A stretch of DNA of 50,031 nt from Antrihabitans cavernicola (lineage in GTDB: Bacteria; Actinomycetota; Actinomycetes; Mycobacteriales; Mycobacteriaceae), in assembly GCF_008297975.1 (NCBI RefSeq), contig NZ_VLNY01000023.1, forward strand, positions 1 to 50,031, written 5' to 3'. Positions 1 to 8,582 of the stretch are shown piece after piece. Within the stretch, counting starts at the first letter, position 1; each line of letters starts with the position of its first letter. A program made the translations under genes and the position numbers. Under the pieces are notes generated by a model. The model made no database searches, was not told the origin of the DNA, and saw only the letters and a program-made list of their open reading frames with translations.

Positions 1-2
1 AT

Positions 3-227
3 GCACCGATTCCGGTACCGACACCCGAGGTGTCCGGCGGTCTGATCTGCTGCGACGACCCGGAGTTCGCCGAGAAATTCTGGAGCGGACAACTCGACCT
101 CACGTTGGCCGAGCAACAACAACACTTCTACGACGAAGTATTCGCAACACCGACACCGCCACGCCGACACAAACAACTAATTGCCGATGAGCCCGTCATC
201 GATCTGGACGAACTCGCACCCTTCTGA
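3..227 (+). CDS. 3' end of an unknown protein (5'-truncated by window edge)
   Basis: The frame is open from the first bases of the window to the TGA at 225-227, so this is probably the C-terminal part of a longer gene. A GTG at 30 could start a 65-residue protein, but no good ribosome site precedes it. The visible residues are acidic and end in IDLDELAPF; I do not recognise a family. It uses unusual CAA and ACA codon runs (three consecutive CAA codons near 115-123), unlike the GC-rich codon choice of its neighbours, which could mean recent transfer. It converges on the membrane-protein gene ending at 243. Confidence 0.5.
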   Translation, partial: APIPVPTPEVSGGLICCDDPEFAEKFWSGQLDLTLAEQQQHFYDEVFATPTPPRRHKQLIADEPVIDLDELAPF

Positions 228-242
228 TCATGGTCGCCAGGA

Positions 243-1247
243 TTACGCGGGCGGGTCGCAGACCTTCCAGCCCTGATCGCTGTTCTCCAGGTTCAGGGTT
301 CGCGCGGTCTTCTTAGACGGATCGGCCTCGGTGTAGGCGGTGACCTGGGCGATGGCTTTGTTACCCGTGATCTGCACGGCATCGATGCTGTCGACCACCG
401 GGACGTTGCGCTGCTGCTTGGAAACTTGGTAGACCTCGGCGAACTGGTCGTCGGGGATGGTGCGGTAGTAGTCGGCCAGCGGTCCGCAGGTGTGGGTGCG
501 CAGTGTCTGGATGTCGCCATCGGCAAGAGCGTTGACGAATGTCCCGATCGACTGCTTGATCTGGCCTTCCGGCGACGTCGTGTCCTGTTTGTTCATCAAG
601 TAGTAGGTCAGATACGCAACAGCTGCGACCGCGACCAGCGCCACTGCCACAGCCGCGAACCAACGGCCGTGCTTCTTTTTCGGGGCAGGTGCAGGTGCTG
701 GTTCTACGCGCTGCGGTTCAACACGCCTGGGTTCGACGCGCTGGGGCTTCTGGATAGGCAGAGCCTGGGTTGGGCCGTCCGCTGGTGACGGTGCTTTTCC
801 TACTACCGGTGTTTGCTTCTTCGCTGGTGCCGGCGCTGGCGCTGGCTTCGGTGCCGGCTTGGCGATTACTTCCGTCGGTGCCTCGGCTGCCTTCGGCGCC
901 GAAGGTTCGGGCTTTGCCGGGGCTGCGGCCTTGGGTTCGGGTTTCTTGATGACCTCTGTGGTTGCTTCGGCCGGTTTCGGCGCTTCCTTCGCGATAACTT
1001 CGGTCGCCGCCTCGGCGGGCTTCGGGGCCTCGGCCGTCTTCGGCGCCGAGGGCTTTGCCGGCGCCGCTGCCTTGGGCTCCGGTTTGCGGATCACTTCCGT
1101 CGGCGCTTCGGCCACAGCCTGCCTCGCTACGTTGGCCTTCTTGTTCTTCTTCTTCGCCGAGCGTGGCTGACGCGGCGGTTTCGCGGGCGCCCGCTTCACC
1201 GGAATGGCCTCGGTCGGAGCCTCGGCGTCGTCCTTCGGATCGGCCAC
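243..1247 (-). CDS. Rv0361-like membrane protein with Pro/Ala-rich cytoplasmic repeats
   Basis: This is a 334-residue single-pass membrane protein of unknown function. The N-terminal ~190 residues are a low-complexity Ala/Pro/Lys/Glu region in which a T-E-x-I type unit recurs about six times (TEAI, then four TEVI, then TQAL). A transmembrane helix follows at about 193-217. The last ~115 residues form an extracytoplasmic NTF2-like/DUF4878-type domain beginning GQIKQSIGTFVNALADGD and ending in GWKVCDPPA. Start is a GTG preceded by AGGGGG at suitable distance. Position next to the DUF3151 gene matches the Rv0361-Rv0360c pair of mycobacteria. The C-terminal domain resembles that of the protein at 35032-35445. 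The topology (cytoplasmic repeats, outer domain) is inferred. Confidence 0.8.
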   Translation of the reverse strand: MADPKDDAEAPTEAIPVKRAPAKPPRQPRSAKKKNKKANVARQAVAEAPTEVIRKPEPKAAAPAKPSAPKTAEAPKPAEAATEVIAKEAPKPAEATTEVIKKPEPKAAAPAKPEPSAPKAAEAPTEVIAKPAPKPAPAPAPAKKQTPVVGKAPSPADGPTQALPIQKPQRVEPRRVEPQRVEPAPAPAPKKKHGRWFAAVAVALVAVAAVAYLTYYLMNKQDTTSPEGQIKQSIGTFVNALADGDIQTLRTHTCGPLADYYRTIPDDQFAEVYQVSKQQRNVPVVDSIDAVQITGNKAIAQVTAYTEADPSKKTARTLNLENSDQGWKVCDPPA

Positions 1248-1330
1248 GCGTTCCCCCTGGCACAGTCGGCGAATCGAATCTGGTGTGGGCAGCCTATCGA
1301 CCGTTCACCGAGGCGGGCACAATGTAGGCC

Positions 1331-1747
1331 ATGACGTCCTTCGGTGATTTGCTCGGACCGCAACCGACTCTCTTGCCCGGAGACGATGACGCGGAGTCGG
1401 AACTGCTCAACCACGCTGACCCCGCGAAGGTGGCGGCCGACCACCCCACCGCATCGATCGCGTGGGCCTACCTGGCCGAAGCGGCGCTGAAGGACGGCGC
1501 CACCATCACTGCCTATGCGTACGCCCGCACCGGCTATCACCGCGGCCTCGACCAGCTCCGACGCAACGGATGGAAGGGCTTCGGCCCCGTCCCGTACAGC
1601 CACGAACCCAACCGCGGCTTCCTCCGCTGCGTCGCCGTGCTGGCTCGCGCAGCGCAGGCGATCGGTGAGACCGACGAGTACGCGCGTTGCCTCGACCTGC
1701 TCGAAGACTGCGACCCGCGGGCCGCCGAAGCACTTGGCGTCGATTAA
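1331..1747 (+). CDS. DUF3151 family protein (Rv0360c-like)
   Basis: A 138-residue soluble protein of the DUF3151 family, conserved in mycolate actinobacteria and of unknown function. Diagnostic stretches are DLLGPQPTLLPGD near the N-terminus and AYARTGYHRGLDQLRRNGWKG in the middle, followed by VPYSHEPNRGFLR. It lies head to head with the Rv0361-like gene, as in mycobacteria. In the mycobacterial order its other neighbour is the Rv0359 metalloprotease, but here about 10.4 kb of other genes separates the two. Its stop codon lies inside the start of the following transporter gene. Confidence 0.9.
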   Translation: MTSFGDLLGPQPTLLPGDDDAESELLNHADPAKVAADHPTASIAWAYLAEAALKDGATITAYAYARTGYHRGLDQLRRNGWKGFGPVPYSHEPNRGFLRCVAVLARAAQAIGETDEYARCLDLLEDCDPRAAEALGVD

Positions 1748-2879
1748 GCGCTTCGTTCCTGCGGCGCTGCGAAGCTATCCGCGCGCCCGCGCCTCGTATC
1801 AGCGCCTTCGCGTTTCGGCGCTGCCCATCGTGCAGTGCGCTCTTGCCGCGGGATTCGCCTGGTGGGTCGCATCCGACCTGCTCGGTCACCCGCACCCGTT
1901 CTTCGCACCGATCGCGGCTGTGGTGTCCCTGGGCGTTTCGCTCGGTTCACGCCTGCGTCGTTCGGTGGAGTTGGTCGCAGGTGTCACCGTCGGAATCGGC
2001 GTCGGTGATCTGCTGATTTCCGCGATCGGCACCGGGCCGTGGCAAATCTGCTTGGTCGTCGCACTTGCCATGATCACCGCCGTCGTACTCGACGGCGGGC
2101 CGGTCATCGCGATGCAAGCCGCAAGCTCGGCGGTGTTGGTGGCAACGCTCATTCCGCCCGGAAACAGCGCCGGCTATCAGCGGATGATCGACGCGCTGGT
2201 CGGCGGATTGATGGGCGTTGCGGTCGTCGCGTTGGTGCCGACGCACCCGGTGCGGCGCGCCAGGCGTGAGGCCGCCGACATCCTCGGCGTGGTCAAAGAC
2301 GTGCTGCGCAAGTGTGCCGACGGGCTGATCGAGCAGGATCCCGAACCCATCGTCGCCGCGCTGAAGACCGCGCGTCAGACGCAGGGCCAGATCGATGCGT
2401 TCCGCTCGAACCTCAAGGGCGGCAAAGAGATCAGCAAGATCTCTCCGCTGTACTGGAACTCGCAGAAACGGCTCGAGCGACTCTCCGCGACCGCCGACCC
2501 GCTCGACAACGCGGTCCGCAACATTCGAGTACTTGCGAGGCGCGCGCTGACGTTGGTGCGTGACGACGAGATCCTCGATCCTCGCCTCGTCGACGAGGTG
2601 GAGAAGCTCTCGCACGCCGTCGAGGTGCTACGAGCGATGATGCTCGCCGATCCCGGTGAACAACCGGACCAGGCCGAAGCCGCACGCGTCCTGCGATCGG
2701 TGGCCTCGGGTGCCCGGTTGGAGTTGGTCGACGGTGCCGGTCTGTCGGCGAACGTGATTCTGGCACAACTGCGTTCGACGATCGTAGACCTACTCCAGGT
2801 CGCCGGATTGCAACGCGTCTCCGCGTTGGCGATTCTGCCGGTGACAGTCGCGCATCCGGCCGTTCCCCCGGAAGACTAG
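1734..2879 (+). CDS. FUSC-family membrane protein (aromatic acid exporter type)
   Basis: The protein has an N-terminal block of membrane helices (about residues 25-175) and a long soluble helical C-terminus. The region PFFAPIAAVVSLGVSLGSRLRR followed by ELVAGVTVGIGVGD, each shortened here, is typical of the FUSC/aromatic acid exporter superfamily. A role in efflux of organic acids or in envelope transport is known only at family level. I chose the TTG at 1734, which gives 381 residues with a basic N-terminus (LASIKRFVPAALRSYPRAR); it overlaps the DUF3151 gene by 14 bp, suggesting translational coupling. The open frame extends further upstream, but only as a shadow of DUF3151. It converges with the lipase gene with a 4-bp overlap. 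Confidence 0.75.
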   Translation: MASIKRFVPAALRSYPRARASYQRLRVSALPIVQCALAAGFAWWVASDLLGHPHPFFAPIAAVVSLGVSLGSRLRRSVELVAGVTVGIGVGDLLISAIGTGPWQICLVVALAMITAVVLDGGPVIAMQAASSAVLVATLIPPGNSAGYQRMIDALVGGLMGVAVVALVPTHPVRRARREAADILGVVKDVLRKCADGLIEQDPEPIVAALKTARQTQGQIDAFRSNLKGGKEISKISPLYWNSQKRLERLSATADPLDNAVRNIRVLARRALTLVRDDEILDPRLVDEVEKLSHAVEVLRAMMLADPGEQPDQAEAARVLRSVASGARLELVDGAGLSANVILAQLRSTIVDLLQVAGLQRVSALAILPVTVAHPAVPPED

Positions 2880-4192
2880 AACGACCTACCCAGCGCCACT
2901 TTTGCTGCTACCCAACCCATTTCGAGCAAGCCGAGGACTGCTGACGGCGACAGCGTACTCGACAGGACCGTTGTGGTGGAATCCGCGGGCAGCGGTTTGC
3001 CTGCGAAGCGGTCGTCGAGCCATTTCAGGGTCACCGGGGTACTGATCGGGTGCATCGTGAGGTGCCCGCTGATGCGGTCGCGTATGTAGGTCACATGTGC
3101 GCCCGCTGCCTGATAGCGATTGACCTGGCCGTCGACGTCGTCGACGGAGATGATCTGGTCGTTGACCGACTGGACCACGAACAGCGGCGCCGCGGGTTTG
3201 ATCAATCCGACCTGAATGTCGTCGATGACGTGCACTACTTCGGGCAGAGCGAGCAGGTCCGCGAACGGAATGTCGATGAAGTCGCCCATGTCGTATTTAT
3301 CGAACTTACGAATGGCCTCGATGGTGGACATCGACTCGATCGCCTTCATCAGCGACTGCCCCGCCATGGAGCTGTGTTGGCGAATCACCCGATCGAGATC
3401 GGGATACACCCGGCGCAGGCCGGCGATGACGAGAGCAGGCAGACCGGCAAACGCGGTGCCGTTGAGCCGCAGGAACGTCGAGCCGGGGTCGCCGACCGGG
3501 GATCCGAGCGCCGCACCGACGATGTCGAGTTCAGGCGCATATTCGGGCGCCATTTCGGCCGCCCACGATGTCGCAAGCCCGCCGCCTGAGTAGCCCCAAA
3601 TGCCGACCTTGGTATCGCGGGCGAGACCGAGCGGCTCGAAGTCGAGTGCGGCGCGAATGCCGTCGAGCACCCGATAGCCGGGCTCACGCGGTGCGCCCCA
3701 GTGGCCCTCGGTGCCTTCGTGATCGGGAATGGAGACGGCCCACCCGCGGGCCAGCGCCCCCGCGATCAACAGGAACTCGAGCTGCGGGGCCGCGCCGACG
3801 AACTTGGCACCTCGCTGCAACGAGTGCGACGGCATCGCACGGCTGGTCACGGCGTCGATGGCGCACTGGTAGGAGAGCAGGTGCAGGGGCTTTGCGGGAT
3901 CGGCGCCCGCCGGAAGCATCACCGTGGTCACGGTGGCGTCCGGGGTGCCGTTGAGGTCGTTGGAGCGGTACAGCAGCTGCCACGCGGTGATCTTCTGCGG
4001 GACGAGGCCCATCGCGCCCAGCTTCACCTTGCGACTGCGCAACAGGGTGCCAGGGGCGGTGGCCGCGAAACCGGTAGGCGGCACGTAGAACGGATCGTTC
4101 TCGGGAAGGAGCGGGCGACCTGGACGATGGTGCTCGGTCCTGGTCGGCTCAGTCGCCCAACCGACGCCTTCGGCGGTTGCATCGAGGCTCAT
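2876..4192 (-). CDS. Secretory-type lipase (LIP family, alpha/beta hydrolase)
   Basis: This 438-residue protein looks like the LIP-type lipase family (PF03583). It has the N-terminal DPFYVPP signature, a nucleophile elbow GIWGYSGGG with Ser about 202, a downstream Asp in SVNDQIIS and a His in ISGHLTMHP, so a Ser-Asp-His triad is complete by eye. Family members hydrolyse triacylglycerols or long-chain esters. No convincing signal peptide is visible at the chosen ATG, so export is uncertain. The gene is divergent from the WYL-type regulator, and the shared 93-bp region carries repeats at 4204-4233, which makes control by that regulator plausible. Confidence 0.85.
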   Translation of the reverse strand: MSLDATAEGVGWATEPTRTEHHRPGRPLLPENDPFYVPPTGFAATAPGTLLRSRKVKLGAMGLVPQKITAWQLLYRSNDLNGTPDATVTTVMLPAGADPAKPLHLLSYQCAIDAVTSRAMPSHSLQRGAKFVGAAPQLEFLLIAGALARGWAVSIPDHEGTEGHWGAPREPGYRVLDGIRAALDFEPLGLARDTKVGIWGYSGGGLATSWAAEMAPEYAPELDIVGAALGSPVGDPGSTFLRLNGTAFAGLPALVIAGLRRVYPDLDRVIRQHSSMAGQSLMKAIESMSTIEAIRKFDKYDMGDFIDIPFADLLALPEVVHVIDDIQVGLIKPAAPLFVVQSVNDQIISVDDVDGQVNRYQAAGAHVTYIRDRISGHLTMHPISTPVTLKWLDDRFAGKPLPADSTTTVLSSTLSPSAVLGLLEMGWVAAKVALGRSF

Positions 4193-4203
4193 TGAAATCC
4201 GAT

Positions 4204-4233
4204 CTAGTCATCTGACACACGGGCTAGTCAGAT
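4204..4233. promoter_or_regulatory. Candidate operator between lipase and WYL-type regulator
   Basis: CTAGTCA occurs at 4204-4210 and again at 4224-4230, a 20-bp period close to two helical turns. Overlapping this is an inverted repeat ATCTGA (4210-4215) and TCAGAT (4228-4233). The position between two divergent genes suits binding by the adjacent regulator. No experimental support. Confidence 0.5.
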
Positions 4234-4285
4234 ACCGTAACCCATGGCTGATTGAACAGTGAAACAGCTCACAAAGTCTGCAGAG

Positions 4286-5272
4286 ATGCGGTCGAGTCGC
4301 TTGGTCGAAATCATGCTGCGATTGCAGGGCAGCAGGAGCGCCACAGCGGCCACGTTGGCCGATGAGCTGGGCGTATCGGTCCGAACGATATATCGGGACG
4401 TTTCCGCACTCTCTGCGGCGGGCGTGCCACTGTGGACCGACACCGGTCCCGGTGGTGGGATTCGACTGTTGGACGGATGGCAATCGAAGCTCAGCGGGCT
4501 GACCGGAACCGAGACGTCGGCGCTGATGCTGCTGGGGATTCCGTCGCTTGCCGAGGATCTTGGACTCGGCTCCGAGGCTGCGCGCGCCGAGTCGAAGCTG
4601 CTCGGCGCATTGCCGCTGCCGTTGCGTATCGGCGCGGAGGCATGGCGTCGGCGATTGCATGTGGATGCGCCGGGCTGGTTTGCGCGGCCCGTGGAAGTCG
4701 GTGAGCTGCCCACGATTGCCCAGGCGGTGCTCGGCGGGTGGCGGGTCCGTTTCGAGTATCGGCGTCGGCCGGATTCCGTCGAGCGCACCGTCGATCCGCT
4801 GGGGCTCGTCGCGAAAGCGTCCGTCTGGTACCTGGTCGCAAGGGTGGGCGGTCGAGTGCTGTCCTATCGCGTCGACCGGATCGAGTCGGCTGCGGTGCTC
4901 GACGAAACCTTCGATCGGCCAGACGATTTCGATCTAGCGGCCTGGTGGGAGCAATCGAATGCCGAGTTCGACAGATCGATTCGTCGATACGCCTGCACCG
5001 TGCGGCTGTCACCGTCCGCGCTGCGATTGTTGCCGCAGTACATCGGAGTCCAGGCCGCGCAGGTAGCGACTGGGGAGCCCGATTCGGCGGGATGGGTCAC
5101 GGTCGACCTGATGCTCGAGGCCGAGGTGGTCGCTCTGGGGCAACTGTGCGCTCTGGCCGGGTTCTCGCGAACTGGTGAGGGTGCGGTCGGTGTCGAGGTG
5201 ATGGCGCCGCCGGAGTTGCGAGAGGCGTTGCGGGCGTTGGGCGCTGGAATCGCTGGACGCAACGGAGCATAA
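4286..5272 (+). CDS. HTH/WYL-domain transcriptional regulator (YafY type)
   Basis: The N-terminus is a DeoR-like winged helix (RSSRLVEIMLRLQ... ADELGVSVRTIYRDVSALSAAGVP), and the middle holds a WYL-like domain (VRFEYRR, then WYLVARVGGRVLSYRVDRI). Such proteins are ligand-responsive regulators of adjacent genes. The ATG at 4286 gives 328 residues and puts the HTH at the family's usual distance from the N-terminus; a GTG at 4259 would add nine residues (MKQLTKSAE). It is divergent from the lipase gene, and the repeats at 4204-4233 are the likely binding site. The ligand is unknown. Confidence 0.87.
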   Translation: MRSSRLVEIMLRLQGSRSATAATLADELGVSVRTIYRDVSALSAAGVPLWTDTGPGGGIRLLDGWQSKLSGLTGTETSALMLLGIPSLAEDLGLGSEAARAESKLLGALPLPLRIGAEAWRRRLHVDAPGWFARPVEVGELPTIAQAVLGGWRVRFEYRRRPDSVERTVDPLGLVAKASVWYLVARVGGRVLSYRVDRIESAAVLDETFDRPDDFDLAAWWEQSNAEFDRSIRRYACTVRLSPSALRLLPQYIGVQAAQVATGEPDSAGWVTVDLMLEAEVVALGQLCALAGFSRTGEGAVGVEVMAPPELREALRALGAGIAGRNGA

Positions 5273-5303
5273 GCCCAGGTAGATCGCGTGAGCGCAGACA
5301 CAG

Positions 5304-5347
5304 GTAGTGAATTACTCGTGTCGGGTACTGGTCACCTGACCTAACGT
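5304..5347 (+). promoter_or_regulatory. GTAGT-palindrome promoter, site 1
   Basis: GTAGTGAATTAC (5304-5315) followed by TCG matches the 12-bp element seen at three other places in this window. A -10-like TAACGT lies at 5342-5347, 37 bp after the first T of TAGT, the same spacing as at the other sites. Predicted transcription starts near 5354, immediately before the hairpin at 5355. Confidence 0.6.
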
Positions 5348-5354
5348 CGCATCC

Positions 5355-5385
5355 GGGCTGCGGCTACGAGGGGTAGCCGCAGCCC
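5355..5385 (+). promoter_or_regulatory. Perfect 12-bp stem hairpin in a 5' leader
   Basis: GGGCTGCGGCTA (5355-5366) pairs perfectly with TAGCCGCAGCCC (5374-5385) around a 7-nt loop. No T-run follows, so an ordinary intrinsic terminator is unlikely. It would lie at the extreme 5' end of the transcript predicted from site 1 and ends 24 bp before the ATG at 5410. Confidence 0.65.
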
Positions 5386-5409
5386 AAGGACTTTCTGAGG
5401 GGTTGGCTG

Positions 5410-5934
5410 ATGCATCTGCCGTCATGCACCGATATGTTCGACCGCCGCCGGTTGGAGTCGGCCTTCGTCGCGCTGACCGAACGCGCGAGACATGACGCGG
5501 ATGCACTGGACACCGACGCATTGGACGCCGCGCAGCGCCTGCTCGATCTCGGCATCGGCCTCATGCCTGCCGCGCGCACGTCGGCAGGGCCGTTCCAGGT
5601 GCAACCGATGGCCTGTCGCGGCCACGACTTGCCAGCTCGCGCAACCCGATTGGCCGCCAGCCCCGATACGGTGCTCTTCAGTGTCGGCTATCCGCGAGAG
5701 TTGCCGACCGCGACCGAAACGCACGCACTCCACATCGTCTGGTTCAACCTCGACTCGCTCACCGGTGGCACCACGCTCATGACGAGCGGCGGCTGCGTAC
5801 GCGGGCCGGGAGCAGCGATGCGCGTCGCGATGGTGATGGCCGGACGCGGTGGCGTGGTCGCGGCGATCAGCTACGGCTCACCGGGGGCCGCGCAGGTCCA
5901 CGACGGTCGACCAGGATTCATCTATATGCATTGA
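5410..5934 (+). CDS. Hypothetical protein, orphan
   Basis: I do not recognise this 174-residue soluble protein. The N-terminal half is helical and charged (FDRRRLESAFVALTERARHDADALD). The C-terminal half is Gly-rich and beta-like (TTLMTSGGCVRGPGAAMRVAMVMAGRG... AAISYGSPGAAQ). There is no signal peptide or membrane helix. A TGAGGGG ribosome site at 5396-5402 supports the ATG at 5410. It sits behind promoter site 1 and the leader hairpin, and 44 bp before regulator 1, so it probably belongs to the same functional unit as that regulator. Confidence 0.65.
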   Translation: MHLPSCTDMFDRRRLESAFVALTERARHDADALDTDALDAAQRLLDLGIGLMPAARTSAGPFQVQPMACRGHDLPARATRLAASPDTVLFSVGYPRELPTATETHALHIVWFNLDSLTGGTTLMTSGGCVRGPGAAMRVAMVMAGRGGVVAAISYGSPGAAQVHDGRPGFIYMH

Positions 5935-5963
5935 CGATCTGCCCGGATCGACCTGGTCGTCCC

Positions 5964-5969
5964 TAGTAT
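5964..5969 (+). promoter_or_regulatory. -10 element of LuxR-family regulator 1 (probably leaderless)
   Basis: TAGTAT lies 9 bp before the ATG at 5979, which would place transcription start at or within a few bases of the start codon. No ribosome site precedes the ATG, consistent with leaderless translation common in actinobacteria. No clear -35 box was seen. Confidence 0.4.
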
Positions 5970-5978
5970 CGTCCAGGC

Positions 5979-8582
5979 ATGCCGACACAATGGCCGACCC
6001 TGGGGCGATCGGCACAACTCGGGGAGATCAGCCGCGCGCTCCAGACCCGCAACGGGTCGAACGGCGTTGTGGTGACCGGGCCTGCCGGCGTCGGCAAAAC
6101 CACCCTGGCACGAGATGCCGTGCGCGCGAGCGGACTGACGTCTCGGTGGATCGTGGGAACCGAATCGGCGAAGAAGGTGCCGCTCGGCGCGTTCTCGCAC
6201 CTGATCTCTATCGAGGGCCCGATCGAACCTGCGACGGTGTTGCGCGCTGCGCGAGCCGAATTGGTGGCTCCGGGTGGTCCGGCGATCATCGGTGTCGACG
6301 ACGCCCATCACCTCGACAACTTCTCTGCCACGCTGGTCCATCAGCTTGCGATCTCCGGCGCGGTTCGCCTCGTCGTCACCATCCGTGACGGCGAGCAGGC
6401 ACCGGATGCCATCACCGCGTTGTGGAAGGACGAGTGGCTCACCCGCGTCGAGTTGGGGGCGTTCACTCGTGAGCAAACCGTCGAACTTGCCGAAGCCGTC
6501 CTCGATGGACCGTTGGAGGGGCCGAGCGTCGATCGCATCTTCCGGGTCTCCGAGGGCAATCCGCTGTTCCTTCGTCATCTGATCGAAGCCGCGATCGCGG
6601 CGAACAGCCTACGGCAGACATCCGGTGTGTGGCAGCTGCGCGGCAAGGGTGCCGCGATCGGATCCAAGCTCGACGCGCTGGTCGAGACCCGGCTGGGTCG
6701 TCTCACCCAGGAAGAGCGACATGTTTTGGAGGTGCTGTCGTTCGCCGAGCCGATGGCACTCGATGCGCTGGCCGATCTGACGTCCGCCGCGGGAGTCGAA
6801 GGCGCAGAGCGCGAAGGCATGATCCGTGTGCTGGATCGGGACTCGGGAATCGTTGTGCGGCTGGGCCATCCACTCTACGGCGAGGTGTTGTCGCGCCGTA
6901 TTCCGGAGGCGGATGCTCGGTGCATCCGCAGTGAGATCGTCCGCAGGCTGTCGGATCCCAAGCCCGTGCACGTGGTCGATCAGATCCGACTGGCGGCGCT
7001 GGCGCTCGACAGCGATACACCCCCCGACCCGAACATGTTGGTCGACGCATCGCGAGATGCCTTGCGGCTCGGCGATATCGAACTCTGCGAACGACTGGCC
7101 GGTGGCGCGAAATCGGGCGGCGGCGGCTTCTTCGCATCGGTCTACCTGTGCCACGCACTGTCCTGGCTCGGTCGCGGCGAAGAGGTGGAAGCGGAACTCG
7201 CACAATATGATCCGGACACACTGAACGAATTCGAGTTGCTGCACTGGGGGCTCTCGCGCGCGGCGAACATGTTCTGGATGCTGAGCCGACCGGTCGATGC
7301 TCGAGCGCTACTCGACCTGCTGAACTCCCGCGCCTCCGAGCGGATGGTCTTCGACCTGGTCGCCGCGCTGGAATCGATGTTCCTGGTCTATGCCGACAAG
7401 CCGAACAAAGCCGTCGAGGTTGCGACGCGTGTGATGGAGTCTCCTGCCAGCCCGCCGCTGGCCCGAGCTTGGGCGGCGTCCGCCGCTGTGCTGGGACTCG
7501 CGGTGGTCGGCAGTTTCGACGGCATGGACGCGCTGGCAGACGAAGGTCTGGAGGCGGCCTACGCGGCGGAGACCGGTCTGCTCCGGTACACGATCGGCCT
7601 GGGTCTCGTTCTGGCACGGGCGGTTTCGGGTGATCTGGCGTCCGCTCGCGAGTTGGGCGTCGAGTATGTCGATTTCGCCGAGCTGCAGCAACCTGCTCGC
7701 TCGCTCGGCGGAATTCTGCTGGGCCGCGCGATGTTCGGCCAAGGCGATCTGGTGCTTGCCAGTGCGGAACTTCGGCAGGCTGCTGCCGCACTCGAAGGCA
7801 CCGGGCTGGCCTGGGAAATGCTGGCGCCCGCCTACCTCGCCCAGTCAGCGGCCGCACAGGGCTCGGTCAAGGACGCGCACAATGCGCTGGAGCGAGCCGA
7901 GCTCCTGTTCGGTGAGAAATGTGCCATGCACTATCCCGATCTGCTCCTGGCGCGAGCCTGGGTAGCGGCATCGGAAAAAGATGTCGACCGCGCCAGGAAA
8001 TTCGCGAGAGACGCCGCGACGGCTGCGGAAGGTTCGGGTCAGCTGGCGTCGGCGGCACTGGCGTTGCTGACGGCCGTGCAGTTCGGTGACGACACGCTTG
8101 CGGCCGAGCTCGATCGGTTCGAGCGCGCTGTCCCTACCCCGGTCACCGCTGCCGCCGCGCGGATGGCGCATGGGCTGGCCGATCGCAACGGCGAAGCACT
8201 CGAGGCCGTCGCACGCGACTTCGAGCGCATCGGGATGCGACTGGTCGCCGCCGACGCGTTCGCCTACGCCGCCGTGCATCACGCGAGTGCTGACCACAAG
8301 ACGGGCGAGGCCGCAGCGGGAGCGTCGGCACGGCGACTGGCGGCGGAATGCGGTGGCGCAGAGACACTTGCGCTGACAGCGACAGCCAAGGCGCTGCCGT
8401 TGACCACGCGCGAGCGCGAGGTCGCGACCATGGTGGCGAACGATATGTCCAACAAGGAGATCGCCGAGAAGTTGGTGGTGTCGATCCGCACCGTCGAGGG
8501 TCACATCTACCGCGCCTGCAGCAAGTTGCACGTTCCCGATCGCGCGGGGTTGGCCACCGTGATGCGCGCCGAACTCAGGTAG
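5979..8582 (+). CDS. LuxR-family ATPase transcriptional regulator 1
   Basis: A large 867-residue regulator of the MalT/LAL-like architecture. An AAA/STAND-type ATPase comes first, with Walker A GPAGVGKT at 34-41 and Walker B IIGVDDAH near 103-110. A long helical, TPR-like sensor region follows, and a C-terminal LuxR-type HTH occupies about 808-867 (LTTREREVATMVAND, SNKEIAEKL, VSIRTVEGHIYRACSKL). Such proteins use nucleotide-dependent oligomerisation to activate promoters in response to an inducer. It is paralogous to the proteins at 16081 and 18803 and shares their start register (Walker A at residue 34 in all three). Its stop codon lies within promoter site 2 for the downstream operon, a likely target. 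The inducer is unknown. Confidence 0.9.
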   Translation: MPTQWPTLGRSAQLGEISRALQTRNGSNGVVVTGPAGVGKTTLARDAVRASGLTSRWIVGTESAKKVPLGAFSHLISIEGPIEPATVLRAARAELVAPGGPAIIGVDDAHHLDNFSATLVHQLAISGAVRLVVTIRDGEQAPDAITALWKDEWLTRVELGAFTREQTVELAEAVLDGPLEGPSVDRIFRVSEGNPLFLRHLIEAAIAANSLRQTSGVWQLRGKGAAIGSKLDALVETRLGRLTQEERHVLEVLSFAEPMALDALADLTSAAGVEGAEREGMIRVLDRDSGIVVRLGHPLYGEVLSRRIPEADARCIRSEIVRRLSDPKPVHVVDQIRLAALALDSDTPPDPNMLVDASRDALRLGDIELCERLAGGAKSGGGGFFASVYLCHALSWLGRGEEVEAELAQYDPDTLNEFELLHWGLSRAANMFWMLSRPVDARALLDLLNSRASERMVFDLVAALESMFLVYADKPNKAVEVATRVMESPASPPLARAWAASAAVLGLAVVGSFDGMDALADEGLEAAYAAETGLLRYTIGLGLVLARAVSGDLASARELGVEYVDFAELQQPARSLGGILLGRAMFGQGDLVLASAELRQAAAALEGTGLAWEMLAPAYLAQSAAAQGSVKDAHNALERAELLFGEKCAMHYPDLLLARAWVAASEKDVDRARKFARDAATAAEGSGQLASAALALLTAVQFGDDTLAAELDRFERAVPTPVTAAAARMAHGLADRNGEALEAVARDFERIGMRLVAADAFAYAAVHHASADHKTGEAAAGASARRLAAECGGAETLALTATAKALPLTTREREVATMVANDMSNKEIAEKLVVSIRTVEGHIYRACSKLHVPDRAGLATVMRAELR

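Noticed and set aside
1515-1733. N-terminal extension of the FUSC-type protein
   Set aside because: It lies within the DUF3151 gene in another frame, and the peptide is low-complexity; the TTG at 1734 gives a sensible N-terminus.
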